Assembly (NCBI GenBank): GCA_002409785.1
Contig: DHOX01000045.1
Span: 3,560-30,031, forward strand
Direction of reading: 5' to 3'
DNA length: 26,472 bases
DNA from: Prevotella sp. UBA5379
GTDB lineage: Bacteria > Bacteroidota > Bacteroidia > Bacteroidales > Bacteroidaceae
Shown here one piece after another: positions 1-8,287 of this stretch; the stretch's first letter is position 1; every line of letters begins with the position of its first letter. The translations under genes were made by a program, and so were the position numbers. The notes beneath the pieces were generated by a model, which saw only the letters and a list, made by a program, of their open reading frames with translations, did no database searches and had not been told where the DNA came from.

Positions 1-501
1 ATAATCGGTCCACATCACTTTTAACGGACATCCCGTATCTGTTGCCGTATCACCGGTCATCTTGCGGCGAAATCCATTTGCAATCTTCGACTGTAATTTC
101 TTGAACCCGGAATCCTTGCGATGAGCCCGGATACCGGAGACCAGTTGATACTCAGGAGCAAACTCCAGCAGGCGATTAAAATCCTCCGGATTTGTCTGCA
201 AATCGGAATCAATATAACCGATATATTTACTTTCCACCGTATCAATCCCTGCTTTCATCGCCGTACTAAGACCATGATTTCTATCTGAAGAGATAAAATA
301 GAAATCTCTGTTACGAGTACAGATGTCCTTGATTTTCTCCAGACTATGGTCTTTGGAGCCATCATTGATCAGGAGCAGACAAGTCTTCATAGGGGCTTTC
401 GGCAGGTAAGCCGACAACTCTTTTTCCACTCGATCCAGATTATCTTCCTCATTATAGACAGGCATGATAATCGTAAAGTCATAATCCTTCGTATGATTCA
501 T
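1..501 (-). CDS. GT2 family glycosyltransferase (polyprenyl-phosphate sugar synthase type), 3' end cut off
   Basis: The frame is open from an ATG at 501 to the window edge (167 codons), so the C-terminus lies outside. The start reads MNHTKDYDFTIIMPVYNEED, the usual first strand and nucleotide-binding loop of GT-A family 2 enzymes. It is followed by LLINDGSKD, the metal-binding region YIDSDLQTNPEDF (DxD type, about residues 96-108) and TGDTATDTGCPLKV, the acceptor region seen in ArnC/GtrB/DPM1 relatives. Such enzymes transfer a sugar from a nucleotide donor to undecaprenyl or dolichyl phosphate at the inner face of the membrane. The membrane segments that ArnC/GtrB proteins carry at the C-terminus cannot be checked here. 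The gene begins 60 bases after the stop of an ArnT-like enzyme on the same strand, which would be the natural user of its lipid-linked sugar. The sugar is unknown. Confidence 0.88.
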   Translation of the reverse strand, partial: MNHTKDYDFTIIMPVYNEEDNLDRVEKELSAYLPKAPMKTCLLLINDGSKDHSLEKIKDICTRNRDFYFISSDRNHGLSTAMKAGIDTVESKYIGYIDSDLQTNPEDFNRLLEFAPEYQLVSGIRAHRKDSGFKKLQSKIANGFRRKMTGDTATDTGCPLKVMWTDY

Positions 502-560
502 TTTTCTGATTTAATCCTTTTATATAATATCCTTCCGGTCTTGTCTTCAGGAATAATTAA

Positions 561-2129
561 TTATCTTTTTACTGATTTGCCAGCCCTTCTTCCGGCCGTA
601 CCGCTCTTCCGGATATTCTTTTCCTTCAAGAGGGTTACATAATTGAGAAACAAATTACTGTAATGACTGTCTTTCTTCGGATGCTTGTTGTCATCGTAAT
701 AGCCGATCCTCACGGTGTCCAACCTGCACAGAATGGAAGCTGGAATTTCCTGGCCAACTGGTTTTCGAGAGACGATGACACAGGGCAGATTCGACATTAC
801 TTCAGCCTTCTTGCCCAAATTCAACGGCAGGATCTTACGATGTGCTTCATAGACCAGTTCGATACGCAACTGCTCCTTTTCATTATAATAGAATGGCACC
901 TGATCAAGATGGTGCATAGAGCAGACCTCACTGATGCTATGCTCATCAGGGTTGCCGAACAACTTGCCGACGGGGCGGAGGAAAAACAGTTCTGCTATGA
1001 AAAAGAGTCCTGCATAACCCCACACGAATCCTTCTGATAATTTCGGGTGCCTGCTTTTTGTCTCCAGCCAGTCCAGGACGAAAGCAACTGACATTGCGAC
1101 CGTGGGAGCCATAGGCAACAGGTAACGCATCTTTTTCTCAGGCATACAGGAAAGCAAGACGAGCTGGAGCAGCATGCAGATGACGACAGCAACATATTTC
1201 CGGGGCTGGGTCACCCGTTTCCGCCAGAAGGGAACAGCCAGGGCTACCAGGATGAAAGGAGCCCAGAGGCCTCCTTCGAGGAAGAAACGCCAGTAATAAT
1301 ACCAAGACCGGACATTATGGTCAGACCAGGCGGAAGATTCTTTATGGATAACATACTCGGTCGCTTCCGGATGATAAATCAGCAAATAGATATACCACCA
1401 ACTGCCCAGGACAAGGCAGATCAGGATGGCGACACCTAATGGTCCCCACTTCCCTTTCATCCGGGGTCTTCTGAGGAATATTGCCGTAACGATAAAAGGC
1501 AGAAGCAGTGCATAAAAGGAAACGGGACCTTTGCTCTCAAAGGAAAGTCCCATAAAAAGTCCGGACAGAAGAAACCAACGCCATTTATGCGTATGCACCA
1601 GTCCGCCATCATAAAATCCCAGGTCTTCCTCATAGAACCCATGATCATCATCATAAAAGCCACGCAACAGGAAATAGACTGCTCCCATCATAAAAGCGTG
1701 ACAGTAAATATCCCATGTAGCCGAACGCCCCATGAGCACCACATTATATAAGGTGAGAAAGACCAGCACGCTATTCACAGCGAAGCGGTTCCTCCTTGTC
1801 AGATATTTCGCCGTCAAGAACAGGAACAACGTCCATAGGAATCCCATGACAGCCGGTGCAAAACGCTGTGCGGAAAGGCTGTTCGGCACAATCATCTCTA
1901 CAAGACCTGCCACCCACGTGGGCAAGGGTGGTTTTTCCAACCGTAATTCTCCGTTCATGGTAGGCACCAGCCAGTTGTTGTCTGATACCATTTCCCGCGC
2001 GGTCACGATATTCCGCGATTCCATAATGTCGGTAGGCAGAGCACTACGATTGACAAAGAATGCAGTAATGCACAGGATAACTAATAGGATGGTGGTATTT
2101 TTCGACTTCATCTCTTGTGATTCATACAT
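561..2129 (-). CDS. ArnT/PMT-like (GT39/GT83) membrane glycosyltransferase
   Basis: This 522-residue protein of the GT-C fold has many membrane helices. The first luminal loop holds the family's signature: LPTDIMESRNIVTAREMV followed by GELRLEKPPLPTW, where acidic residues and the KPP motif bind the lipid-phosphate donor in ArnT. FESKGPVSF, CMPEKKMRYLLPMAP and further helices follow, then a soluble C-terminal domain. Enzymes of this type move a sugar from a polyprenyl phosphate carrier to lipid A, a glycan or a protein on the periplasmic side. An ATG at 2111 is an alternative start close to the first helix. mutY ends 39 bases upstream and no TAnnTTTG box lies in that gap, so the gene is probably read from the mutY promoter. 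A triplicated seven-residue insert sits at about residues 157-177. Family assignment is firm; the acceptor is not known. Confidence 0.87.
   Translation of the reverse strand: MYESQEMKSKNTTILLVILCITAFFVNRSALPTDIMESRNIVTAREMVSDNNWLVPTMNGELRLEKPPLPTWVAGLVEMIVPNSLSAQRFAPAVMGFLWTLFLFLTAKYLTRRNRFAVNSVLVFLTLYNVVLMGRSATWDIYCHAFMMGAVYFLLRGFYDDDHGFYEEDLGFYDGGLVHTHKWRWFLLSGLFMGLSFESKGPVSFYALLLPFIVTAIFLRRPRMKGKWGPLGVAILICLVLGSWWYIYLLIYHPEATEYVIHKESSAWSDHNVRSWYYYWRFFLEGGLWAPFILVALAVPFWRKRVTQPRKYVAVVICMLLQLVLLSCMPEKKMRYLLPMAPTVAMSVAFVLDWLETKSRHPKLSEGFVWGYAGLFFIAELFFLRPVGKLFGNPDEHSISEVCSMHHLDQVPFYYNEKEQLRIELVYEAHRKILPLNLGKKAEVMSNLPCVIVSRKPVGQEIPASILCRLDTVRIGYYDDNKHPKKDSHYSNLFLNYVTLLKEKNIRKSGTAGRRAGKSVKR
1599..1661 (-). 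repeat. Three tandem 21-bp repeats inside the ArnT-like gene
   Basis: Read on the minus strand, three adjoining 21-base units (1641-1661, 1620-1640, 1599-1619) encode GFYDDDH, GFYEEDL and GFYDGGL. Each unit starts with a glycine codon followed by TTT or TTC, then TAT. The units have diverged at the base level, so the triplication is not brand new. It lies in a loop between membrane helices and adds a strongly acidic, aromatic stretch. Confidence 0.85.
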
Positions 2130-2168
2130 TTGTTATTACAAAGCAACTTCTAAGATTTCACAGATCTT

Positions 2169-3200
2169 TCAGTCCGACTCATAATTATGGACTGCTTCCA
2201 GAAGCAGTTCCACGAGCCTGGGCACTGCATAGTGCCTCAATTCCGATTCTTTCACCCAGATATATTCTCGCGGCAATTCCGGTTTTTCCTGCTTCTCCAA
2301 CAGATAAAAGTCCGCATAGAGCACCCGGTGTGTCAGCACATGTCTGACCCCTTGTCTGAGCAAGACAGGTTTTCCTCCACATTTTGCGAATACCGTATCC
2401 ACCGATGAATCCGCTGTTTTTTCTATCATAAGCGGTTCCCAAAGCCCATGCCAGATCCCTTCCCCCCGGCGGTGAATGGCAACCTTTCCCCCACAGCGAA
2501 TATAGATATAGGCCAGCCGGAGGGTAAGCACTTTCGTTTTCTTCAATTTCACCGGCAGCTGCCCGACCTTATTGCTGCGGAAAGCAGAACAAATCTCCAG
2601 AAACGGACAACTGTCACATCTGGGAGAACGGGGCATACATAGTGTGGCCCCGAAGTCCATCATCGCCTGATTGAAATCAGCAGGACGGTTCTTGGGTATA
2701 AGCGACTGCGCCATCTGGGGAAAAAGAGCTTCCCCCTCCGGAGAATTGATTGGTGTATCGATGCCCATCACACGGGACAGCACCCGATAGACATTGCCGT
2801 CAACGGCCGCCACGGGAACGCCGAAAGCAAAAGAGGCCACGGCTGCTGCCGTATAAGGGCCTATCCCCTTCAATTTTCTCAGCTCTTCCGGAGTTTCAGG
2901 GAAATGTCCCAAGGAGACAATCTGCCTTGCTGCATGGTGAAGGTTACGTGCCCTGCTGTAATAGCCCAGACCTTCCCAGAGCAGAAGGACATCGTCCTCA
3001 CTGGCAGATGCCAGGTCCCGGACAGTAGGATAGGTTTTCATAAAGCGTTCCCAATAGGCCTGCCCCTGCACGACTCGTGTCTGCTGAAGGATCACTTCGC
3101 TCAGCCAGATCGCGTATGGATCATGTGTATGACGCCACGGAAGATCCCGTCCATTTGCCTCAAACCATCTTAACAACGCAGGCACAAAAATATCGCTCAT
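2169..3200 (-). CDS. mutY: A/G-specific adenine glycosylase MutY
   Basis: This DNA repair enzyme removes adenine mispaired with 8-oxoguanine. The 343 residues show the full set of family marks: WLSEVILQQT with the catalytic glutamate (E35), the helix-hairpin-helix LKGIGPYTAAAV (about 110-121), the catalytic aspartate in VDGNV (D134), and the [4Fe-4S] cysteines C188-X6-C195-X2-C198-X5-C204. A C-terminal NUDIX-like domain (about 230-343, with GIWHGLWEPL and HVLTHR) recognises 8-oxoG. Length is normal for the family. The ATG at 3200 fits the family start and lies 8 bases after a TATCTTTG promoter box. It is the first gene of a likely three-gene unit with two envelope glycosyltransferases; the repair enzyme is probably only a positional neighbour. 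Confidence 0.96.
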   Translation of the reverse strand: MSDIFVPALLRWFEANGRDLPWRHTHDPYAIWLSEVILQQTRVVQGQAYWERFMKTYPTVRDLASASEDDVLLLWEGLGYYSRARNLHHAARQIVSLGHFPETPEELRKLKGIGPYTAAAVASFAFGVPVAAVDGNVYRVLSRVMGIDTPINSPEGEALFPQMAQSLIPKNRPADFNQAMMDFGATLCMPRSPRCDSCPFLEICSAFRSNKVGQLPVKLKKTKVLTLRLAYIYIRCGGKVAIHRRGEGIWHGLWEPLMIEKTADSSVDTVFAKCGGKPVLLRQGVRHVLTHRVLYADFYLLEKQEKPELPREYIWVKESELRHYAVPRLVELLLEAVHNYESD

Positions 3201-3208
3201 ATTATTTG

Positions 3209-3216
3209 CAAAGATA
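3209..3216 (-). promoter_or_regulatory. Bacteroidetes -7 box for mutY
   Basis: TATCTTTG on the minus strand matches TAnnTTTG exactly and ends 8 bases before the mutY ATG. No good TTTG is seen at the -33 position. It would drive mutY and probably the two glycosyltransferase genes after it. Confidence 0.65.
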
Positions 3217-3250
3217 CGACAAAAATAAATTTAATCTGAAAAGTTTTCTT

Positions 3251-3258
3251 TATTTTTG
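3251..3258 (+). promoter_or_regulatory. Bacteroidetes -7 box for the RluA N-terminal-like gene
   Basis: TATTTTTG matches TAnnTTTG and lies 18 bases before the ATG at 3277. The TTG at 3256-3258, which would otherwise extend the gene by seven codons, is part of this box. That argues for the ATG at 3277 as the true start. Confidence 0.6.
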
Positions 3259-3276
3259 CATATAAAGATTCAAAAC

Positions 3277-4359
3277 ATGGAAATAAATACTGATAAGGAT
3301 AAAATTGTTAAAAGCCAACTCTCTATGAGCCCGCATACGCTCTTCCATCCTTTCCATACCACCATTCCCTTGCCTGCAAGATTCAATGACCCTTTTCATT
3401 ACAAGCCTCATCCGCTATGTCTTCTTGCCGCCCAGGAAGTACAGAATTTTCTGATTTCATCAGAGATTCCGGCATCCTTTAAAGAAGAAATCGCACGCGG
3501 CAAGATGTTCGGTGTCCTGGTCGTCCAGGATTCGCTAAAGGATATTGGGTATCTGGCAGGTTATGGAGGACAAATTGACGGACGAAGTGACTGGGAAGGA
3601 TTTGTCCCTGCTATCTTTGACTATCTGCAACCTGACGGATACTTCAAGAAGAAAGAAACAGAGATCACAAATATCAACCGCCATATCGATCAAATGGAAC
3701 ATTCTGAAAGGTACCATAGCCAACTAACGGCCTATAACGCCCTGCGACATGAGGCAGAAGAGGCAATCAACGAAAAAAGGAATACCATGAAAAGGGCCAA
3801 ACAACTCAGAGACAGGAAACGGGCTGAAGGGCAACTGTCCTATGGTATAAAACAGGAGATGATCCATGAAAGCCAGTTCTTGAAAGCAGAAGTACGCCGT
3901 ACGAAGAGGTTATACGATACTTATCTAGACAATAAAAAATTCGCATTAGAACAATATCGGATGAGGATAACCAACTTGAAATTCCAGCGGAAAGCGCACA
4001 GTGATGCCTTGCAGCAGTGGCTCTTTGACCACTTCATCCTATGTTCTCCCAAAGGAGAGCAGCATAATCTGCTGGAAATCTACAGGAAGCACTATATCAC
4101 CATTCATCCTTCTTTCCGGCCGAATTCATCGGGAAGGGAGACCCTGATCAATGATGTTTATCCTCCTGCGGGCTGCGGGGAATGCTGTGAACCTAAACTT
4201 TTACAGTATGCTAATCAGCATCATCTTCACCCTCTCTGCATGGCAATGTTCTGGTGGGGAAAATCTCCCAAGGGAGAAATACGGAAACATCTGCATTATT
4301 ATCCGGCATGTGAAAGCAAGTGCCGTCCCATCCTCTGGTATCTGCTGCCACAGGAATAA
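3277..4359 (+). CDS. Stand-alone N-terminal domain of an RluA-family pseudouridine synthase, catalytic domain absent
   Basis: The protein has 360 residues from the ATG at 3277. It matches, from memory of the family, the N-terminal extension of the long (about 550-residue) RluA-family pseudouridine synthases of Bacteroidetes and some gammaproteobacteria. Shared marks are IPLPARFNDPFHYKPHPLC near the start, GKMFGVLVV, GYLAGYGGQIDG, and VPAIFDYLQPDGYFKK. A long charged coiled coil of about 120 residues follows, then ALQQWLFDHF. The C-terminal part is rich in Cys and His: PPAGCGECCEPKLLQYA, FWWGKSPKGEIRKH and YYPACESKCRPIL, a possible metal site. In the full-length enzymes the catalytic domain with the HRLDxxTSG motif follows at this point. 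Here the frame stops a few residues after the last cysteine pair, and the next gene ends 46 bases away on the other strand, so the catalytic half is missing. It may be an independent RNA-binding protein or a truncated gene; the intact frame favours the former. Confidence 0.7.
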   Translation: MEINTDKDKIVKSQLSMSPHTLFHPFHTTIPLPARFNDPFHYKPHPLCLLAAQEVQNFLISSEIPASFKEEIARGKMFGVLVVQDSLKDIGYLAGYGGQIDGRSDWEGFVPAIFDYLQPDGYFKKKETEITNINRHIDQMEHSERYHSQLTAYNALRHEAEEAINEKRNTMKRAKQLRDRKRAEGQLSYGIKQEMIHESQFLKAEVRRTKRLYDTYLDNKKFALEQYRMRITNLKFQRKAHSDALQQWLFDHFILCSPKGEQHNLLEIYRKHYITIHPSFRPNSSGRETLINDVYPPAGCGECCEPKLLQYANQHHLHPLCMAMFWWGKSPKGEIRKHLHYYPACESKCRPILWYLLPQE

Positions 4360-4405
4360 CTAGGAAGATGGAATCCGGAGAAAGGATCACGAAGAAATAG
4401 ATCCG

Positions 4406-6064
4406 CTAAACAAAAAACATAATCAGGACTTGCGCGATAATGACTCTGATGAACATCCCCAGCGGATAAACTGAAGCGTATGAAACACTTGAAGAATCTC
4501 CTTTCAGCGTATCATTGGCATAGCCTAAAGCCATCGGATTGGCCATACTCCCGCAGAGGATGCCACATATTGTACCGAAGTCGTACTTCTTGGTTTTCAA
4601 GGCTATGAGACCTATAATCAGACAGGGAATAACGGTGATCAGGAAACCGACGACTATCCAGATCACTCCCTCTGGTTTCATGACCGTGGCAAAAAAATCT
4701 TTACCGGCATCCAGTCCCAGACAAGCCAGATAGATACTTAACCCGAATTTTCTCAGCATCAATGATGCAGAGCGGGTCGTATAGGAAATGAAATGAAGTT
4801 GTGGTCCTAAAGCTCCTACAATAATTCCCATGATAATAGGACCTCCTGCAATACCCAGCCTGATAGGGCTCTCTATCCCAGGAATATGAATAGGGATCGT
4901 TCCCAAGGCCAGTCCGAGAAGAAGGCCGATAAAGATGCTGCATAGATTCGGTTCATTCAGTGTTTTGACGGAATTTCCAAAAAACTTCTCCACATTATCT
5001 ATTGCATCGTGTGTTCCGACTACTGTAACCCGGTCTCCATATTGCAATCTCAGATCACTCGTAGCCAACAGTTTGATGTCACCGCGGATCACACGGCTCA
5101 CGTTGACATCATAGGTATCACGTAAATGGAGCTGCCCCAGCCGTTTTCCGTTGAGCACTGTCCGGGACACCACCAGTACCCTGCTTTCAACCTTAGCATC
5201 AATCGCATTCCAGTTGATTTTCCCCTCATTCCAGTTTTTCTTCAATTTTCCGAAAAGAAGGACCAGGGATTCTTCATCATCCTTGGTCGTCACGACCATC
5301 ACTATATCATTAATGTGCAATACTGTATCTGCCTCGGGAATAATTACCTGACCGGTTCGCCATAAACGGGAGACGATGAACTTCAGATGTGTCATGTGCG
5401 TAAGATCAGCAATCGTCTTATCTTCCAATGCCGGGTTAATGACTACGAACTGGGCGATATAAGTCTCATCATCTTCCGATAAAGGTTTTACTACCAGATC
5501 ACGAGGCTTGACAAACGCCTTTCTCATCACGACCATGACGACAATAACGCCCAGGACCCCCAACGGATAGGTTACCGCAGTAGCCAGAGCCAGACTCCCG
5601 GAAGGGAGTCCCAGATGGGCCATTGCCTGTGTTGCAGCACCCAGTGCGGGAGTATTGGTGGTTGCTCCACATAGCACACCTACCATGTCAGGAAGTTTAA
5701 TGCCTGTAATCGGAACAAGGCAAACTGCAAAAATGGTGCCGAACAGGATAATAAAAAGACTCCACAGATTCAAGTCCAGTCCTTCATGCCGCAATGATCC
5801 GAAGAAATTAGGACCAACATGCAAACCCAGACAATAGACAAACAGGGCTAGTCCAAAAGTTTCTGAATAGATAAGGACGGTATGATCAATGCTCAAGCCG
5901 AAATGGCCGACAAAAATGCCGACAAAGAAAACGAAAGCGACCCCCAGTGAAATGCCTTTCACCTTGATTCGCCCTAAACCCAGTCCCACAGCAATAATCA
6001 GTGAAATGACAACTACTGATTCTATATCAGAATGAATTTTAAAAAGCCCCGCAAGCCAATCCAT
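4406..6064 (-). CDS. YidE-type putative transporter of the aspartate:alanine exchanger family
   Basis: This integral membrane protein has 552 residues with two blocks of about five to six helices flanking two soluble RCK_C (TrkA-C) domains at about residues 205-285 and 290-375. The repeated half signatures are visible: GVLCGATTNTPALGAATQAM in the first block and GILCGSMANPMALGYANDTL in the second, both re-entrant-loop regions of the AAE family. FGLALFVYCLGLHVGPNFF and FGLSIYLACLGLDAGKDFF are the matching paired segments. Known family members exchange dicarboxylates or amino acids such as aspartate and alanine; most YidE-like proteins have no proven substrate. The start is the only ATG near the first helix and lies downstream of a complete promoter. 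It converges with the RluA-like gene and is transcribed independently of the pyridoxamine kinase upstream. Confidence 0.9.
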   Translation of the reverse strand: MDWLAGLFKIHSDIESVVVISLIIAVGLGLGRIKVKGISLGVAFVFFVGIFVGHFGLSIDHTVLIYSETFGLALFVYCLGLHVGPNFFGSLRHEGLDLNLWSLFIILFGTIFAVCLVPITGIKLPDMVGVLCGATTNTPALGAATQAMAHLGLPSGSLALATAVTYPLGVLGVIVVMVVMRKAFVKPRDLVVKPLSEDDETYIAQFVVINPALEDKTIADLTHMTHLKFIVSRLWRTGQVIIPEADTVLHINDIVMVVTTKDDEESLVLLFGKLKKNWNEGKINWNAIDAKVESRVLVVSRTVLNGKRLGQLHLRDTYDVNVSRVIRGDIKLLATSDLRLQYGDRVTVVGTHDAIDNVEKFFGNSVKTLNEPNLCSIFIGLLLGLALGTIPIHIPGIESPIRLGIAGGPIIMGIIVGALGPQLHFISYTTRSASLMLRKFGLSIYLACLGLDAGKDFFATVMKPEGVIWIVVGFLITVIPCLIIGLIALKTKKYDFGTICGILCGSMANPMALGYANDTLKGDSSSVSYASVYPLGMFIRVIIAQVLIMFFV

Positions 6065-6093
6065 GTTTTTTACTATGAATTCAAATTTGTGTG

Positions 6094-6124
6094 CAAAATT
6101 ACTTTATTTTATGAAAACTCCAAA
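6094..6124 (-). promoter_or_regulatory. Complete Bacteroidetes promoter for the YidE-type transporter
   Basis: On the minus strand TTTG (6121-6124) and TAATTTTG (6094-6101) are separated by exactly 19 bases, matching both the -33 and -7 elements. The -7 box is 29 bases before the ATG at 6064. This is the best promoter match in the window. Confidence 0.75.
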
Positions 6125-6248
6125 CAAAATGCTTAAAAAACGTTTAAATATTCGATAGAAAATGACCGTCAGGAATATTTTTTGAGAATTGCATCCAGTA
6201 GTTTACATAAATTCACCTCATAACTCCCCCCGCATCAGGCAGCATCTT

Positions 6249-7067
6249 TTACAAGATATTCAAATACTGCTCAACAGGAATACCATGATTCTTATCCACA
6301 TTGTCTTTATTCAAGTCTATGAGTTTCCATACCGCATCCATTGCCTTTTGCGTACTCTCTTCAAGAGGGCAGTCGTCAAGAAGGTATCGGATCAGCACAG
6401 CAGAGAAAATATCCCCCGTACCGGGGAAATGGACGGGAATCTCCGTATAGGGAAGGGTAAAATAGGATTTTAATCCGGCATTGTAACCACAGACACAGGT
6501 CTGGCCATCTACAGGTATACTGGTGATGAGTGCCGAACGTGTCCCCAATTTCAGAAGATGATTCAGAAGCACACGAGCAGTTGCCTGATTGACTCCTTCC
6601 GGCTGATAAGGATGGCCGGTCAACAGACAGGCCTCCGTATAATTAGGATAGCAGAGATCAGCTACAGACAACATTTCTCTCATACTGCGGACAGAGTCCA
6701 TGGTCATTCCATTGTAAAGTTTTCCTTCATCCCCCATAATAGGATCAACGAAGACAGGTGTACCCGCAGCAGCCTGCTCTTTACAATACCGGCTGATATA
6801 ATCGGCCTGGCGGACACTTGCAAGAAGGCCTGTAGCAATAGCATCAAAATGGAAACCGAGTTCTTTCCACACCGGAAAGACACCCTTGATATAGTCGGTT
6901 GTATCCAGCATGTTGAATTTACCGTAGTCCAGTGTATTAGAAACCAGGAGCGTGGGAAGATTGTACGTAGAATAGCCGAAATAAGAGAGTATAGGCAGCA
7001 TGGCTGCAGTAGCCACTTTTCCATAACCGGCAATGTCATTGATGAGCAATATCTGTTTCTGATCCAT
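6249..7067 (-). CDS. Pyridoxamine/pyridoxal kinase (PdxY-like)
   Basis: This 272-residue member of the ribokinase superfamily phosphorylates B6 vitamers to make or salvage pyridoxal 5'-phosphate in the cytoplasm. The start ILLINDIAGYGKVATAAMLP carries the substrate-binding serine/glycine region of pyridoxal kinases in a variant form (INDIAGYGK). FVDPIMGDEGKLY (about 126-138) and CYPNYTEACLLTG (about 158-170) are the classical metal- and ATP-binding stretches. FPGTGDIFSAVL near residue 232 contains the GTGD anion hole with the catalytic aspartate. Length is usual. The ATG at 7067 follows a TAACTTTG box. It is divergent from a second ribokinase-fold gene (7318-8265), and 184 bases separate it from the transporter downstream, which has its own promoter. 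PdxK versus PdxY type cannot be settled by eye. Confidence 0.9.
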   Translation of the reverse strand: MDQKQILLINDIAGYGKVATAAMLPILSYFGYSTYNLPTLLVSNTLDYGKFNMLDTTDYIKGVFPVWKELGFHFDAIATGLLASVRQADYISRYCKEQAAAGTPVFVDPIMGDEGKLYNGMTMDSVRSMREMLSVADLCYPNYTEACLLTGHPYQPEGVNQATARVLLNHLLKLGTRSALITSIPVDGQTCVCGYNAGLKSYFTLPYTEIPVHFPGTGDIFSAVLIRYLLDDCPLEESTQKAMDAVWKLIDLNKDNVDKNHGIPVEQYLNIL

Positions 7068-7087
7068 ATCGAAATGTATTTCGCACG

Positions 7088-7095
7088 CAAAGTTA
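7088..7095 (-). promoter_or_regulatory. Bacteroidetes -7 box for the pyridoxamine kinase
   Basis: TAACTTTG on the minus strand matches TAnnTTTG and ends 20 bases before the ATG at 7067. The -33 position shows no clear TTTG. Confidence 0.6.
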
Positions 7096-7287
7096 ATAAA
7101 AAATCAAGACATCACATCACTTATTTGTTTTTTCCTGAAAAAACAGAAAGCAAAAAGTATATGATAGAATAGAGAGGGTGCAAATGATCCTGAGATTCTT
7201 TGAATCAGCAGTTTCCTTTTATCTGTCCGATTCATGATCCGGTCAGAATATCAACTCCAAGATTGATGGTTTCTGCAAAAATATGAG

Positions 7288-7295
7288 TATATTTG
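7288..7295 (+). promoter_or_regulatory. Bacteroidetes -7 box for the PfkB-family kinase
   Basis: TATATTTG matches TAnnTTTG and ends 22 bases before the ATG at 7318. A TTG at 7263-7265 is a loose -33 candidate. Together with the box at 7088-7095 this gives a divergent promoter pair in the 250-base gap. Confidence 0.6.
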
Positions 7296-7317
7296 CAAAA
7301 TTTTAAAAGGTTAACAC

Positions 7318-8265
7318 ATGAGCCAGTCGGTTAAACAGGGAGCTTCTGAAGGGATGAAGGAAGCCCGTGAGGAGGACGTTTCTGAAAAGAATCATAACAT
7401 TTGCTGTATCGGTCATATTACGAAAGACAAGATCATCACGCCACAAGGAACGGTCTACATGTCGGGGGGGACTTCTTTCTATTTCTCCTATGCCATCAAC
7501 CGACTCCCCAGGCGAGTTCCTTTCTCGCTGGTTACAGCAATGAATCCGGAGGAAACTGAACCAGCAGAGGAAATGCGGCGGAATGGCATTGAGGTCACAC
7601 TGTTTCCCTCACGCCACACTGTCTTTTTCGAAAACATCTACGGGAACGATCCCAATGACCGTTCACAACGTGTCCTGGCCAAAGCTGATCCTTTTCAGAT
7701 CGATCAGCTCCGGAATATCCATGCGACCGTTTACCATCTCGGGAGTTTGCTCCACGATGACTTTTCTCTGCAGTTGGTTGAATATCTGGCTCAAAAGGGC
7801 AGGGTATCCATTGATGCGCAGGGATACCTGCGGGAAGTACGCGGGGAAAATGTGTACCCGGTTGACTGGAAAGAGAAGAAAGAAGTGCTCCGGCATACCT
7901 ATTATCTTAAGGTAAACGAGACAGAGATGGAAACCATCACCGGGAAGAAGGATCCTGAGGAAGCTGCACACGAGCTGCACAACTGGGGAGTAAAAGAAGT
8001 CTGCATCACACTGGGCAGTCTTGGTTCCATCATCTATGCTGACGGGCATCTTTACCAGATACCGGCTTATTCCCCACATCGGTTTGTGGATGCGACAGGG
8101 TGTGGTGACACGTATTCTGCTGGATACCTTTACTGCAGGATGCTGGGGCGGTCTCCAGAAGAAGCGGGGAAATATGCTGCGGCCATGTGTACCCTTAAAC
8201 TGGAACATAATGGGCCCTTTAACGGCACGGAAAGAGACATCAGGAATATCCTGAAAAACGAATAA
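7318..8265 (+). CDS. PfkB-family carbohydrate/nucleoside kinase
   Basis: This 315-residue cytoplasmic kinase has the ribokinase fold. NICCIGHITKDKII is the first strand, YMSGGTSFYFSYA carries the substrate-binding glycine pair, YYLKVNETEMETITG (about 199-213) is the central motif, and VDATGCGDTYSAGYL (about 257-271) is the PfkB signature 2 with the catalytic aspartate of the GCGD anion hole. The DAQGYLREV segment resembles the branch of the family that includes inositol and nucleoside kinases, but this is weak and the substrate is unknown. About 25 residues of hydrophilic sequence precede the fold; the ATG at 7354 (residue 13) is a possible alternative start, though the -7 box spacing favours 7318. 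The gene is single, bounded by its own promoter and a strong terminator. Confidence 0.86.
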   Translation: MSQSVKQGASEGMKEAREEDVSEKNHNICCIGHITKDKIITPQGTVYMSGGTSFYFSYAINRLPRRVPFSLVTAMNPEETEPAEEMRRNGIEVTLFPSRHTVFFENIYGNDPNDRSQRVLAKADPFQIDQLRNIHATVYHLGSLLHDDFSLQLVEYLAQKGRVSIDAQGYLREVRGENVYPVDWKEKKEVLRHTYYLKVNETEMETITGKKDPEEAAHELHNWGVKEVCITLGSLGSIIYADGHLYQIPAYSPHRFVDATGCGDTYSAGYLYCRMLGRSPEEAGKYAAAMCTLKLEHNGPFNGTERDIRNILKNE

Positions 8266-8287
8266 GGATAATTCATTGACGATTGGG

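Noticed and set aside
4384..4404. Terminator hairpin GGATC/GATCC between the convergent RluA-like and YidE-like genes
   Set aside because: The stem has only five base pairs with an 11-base loop and no proper T run.
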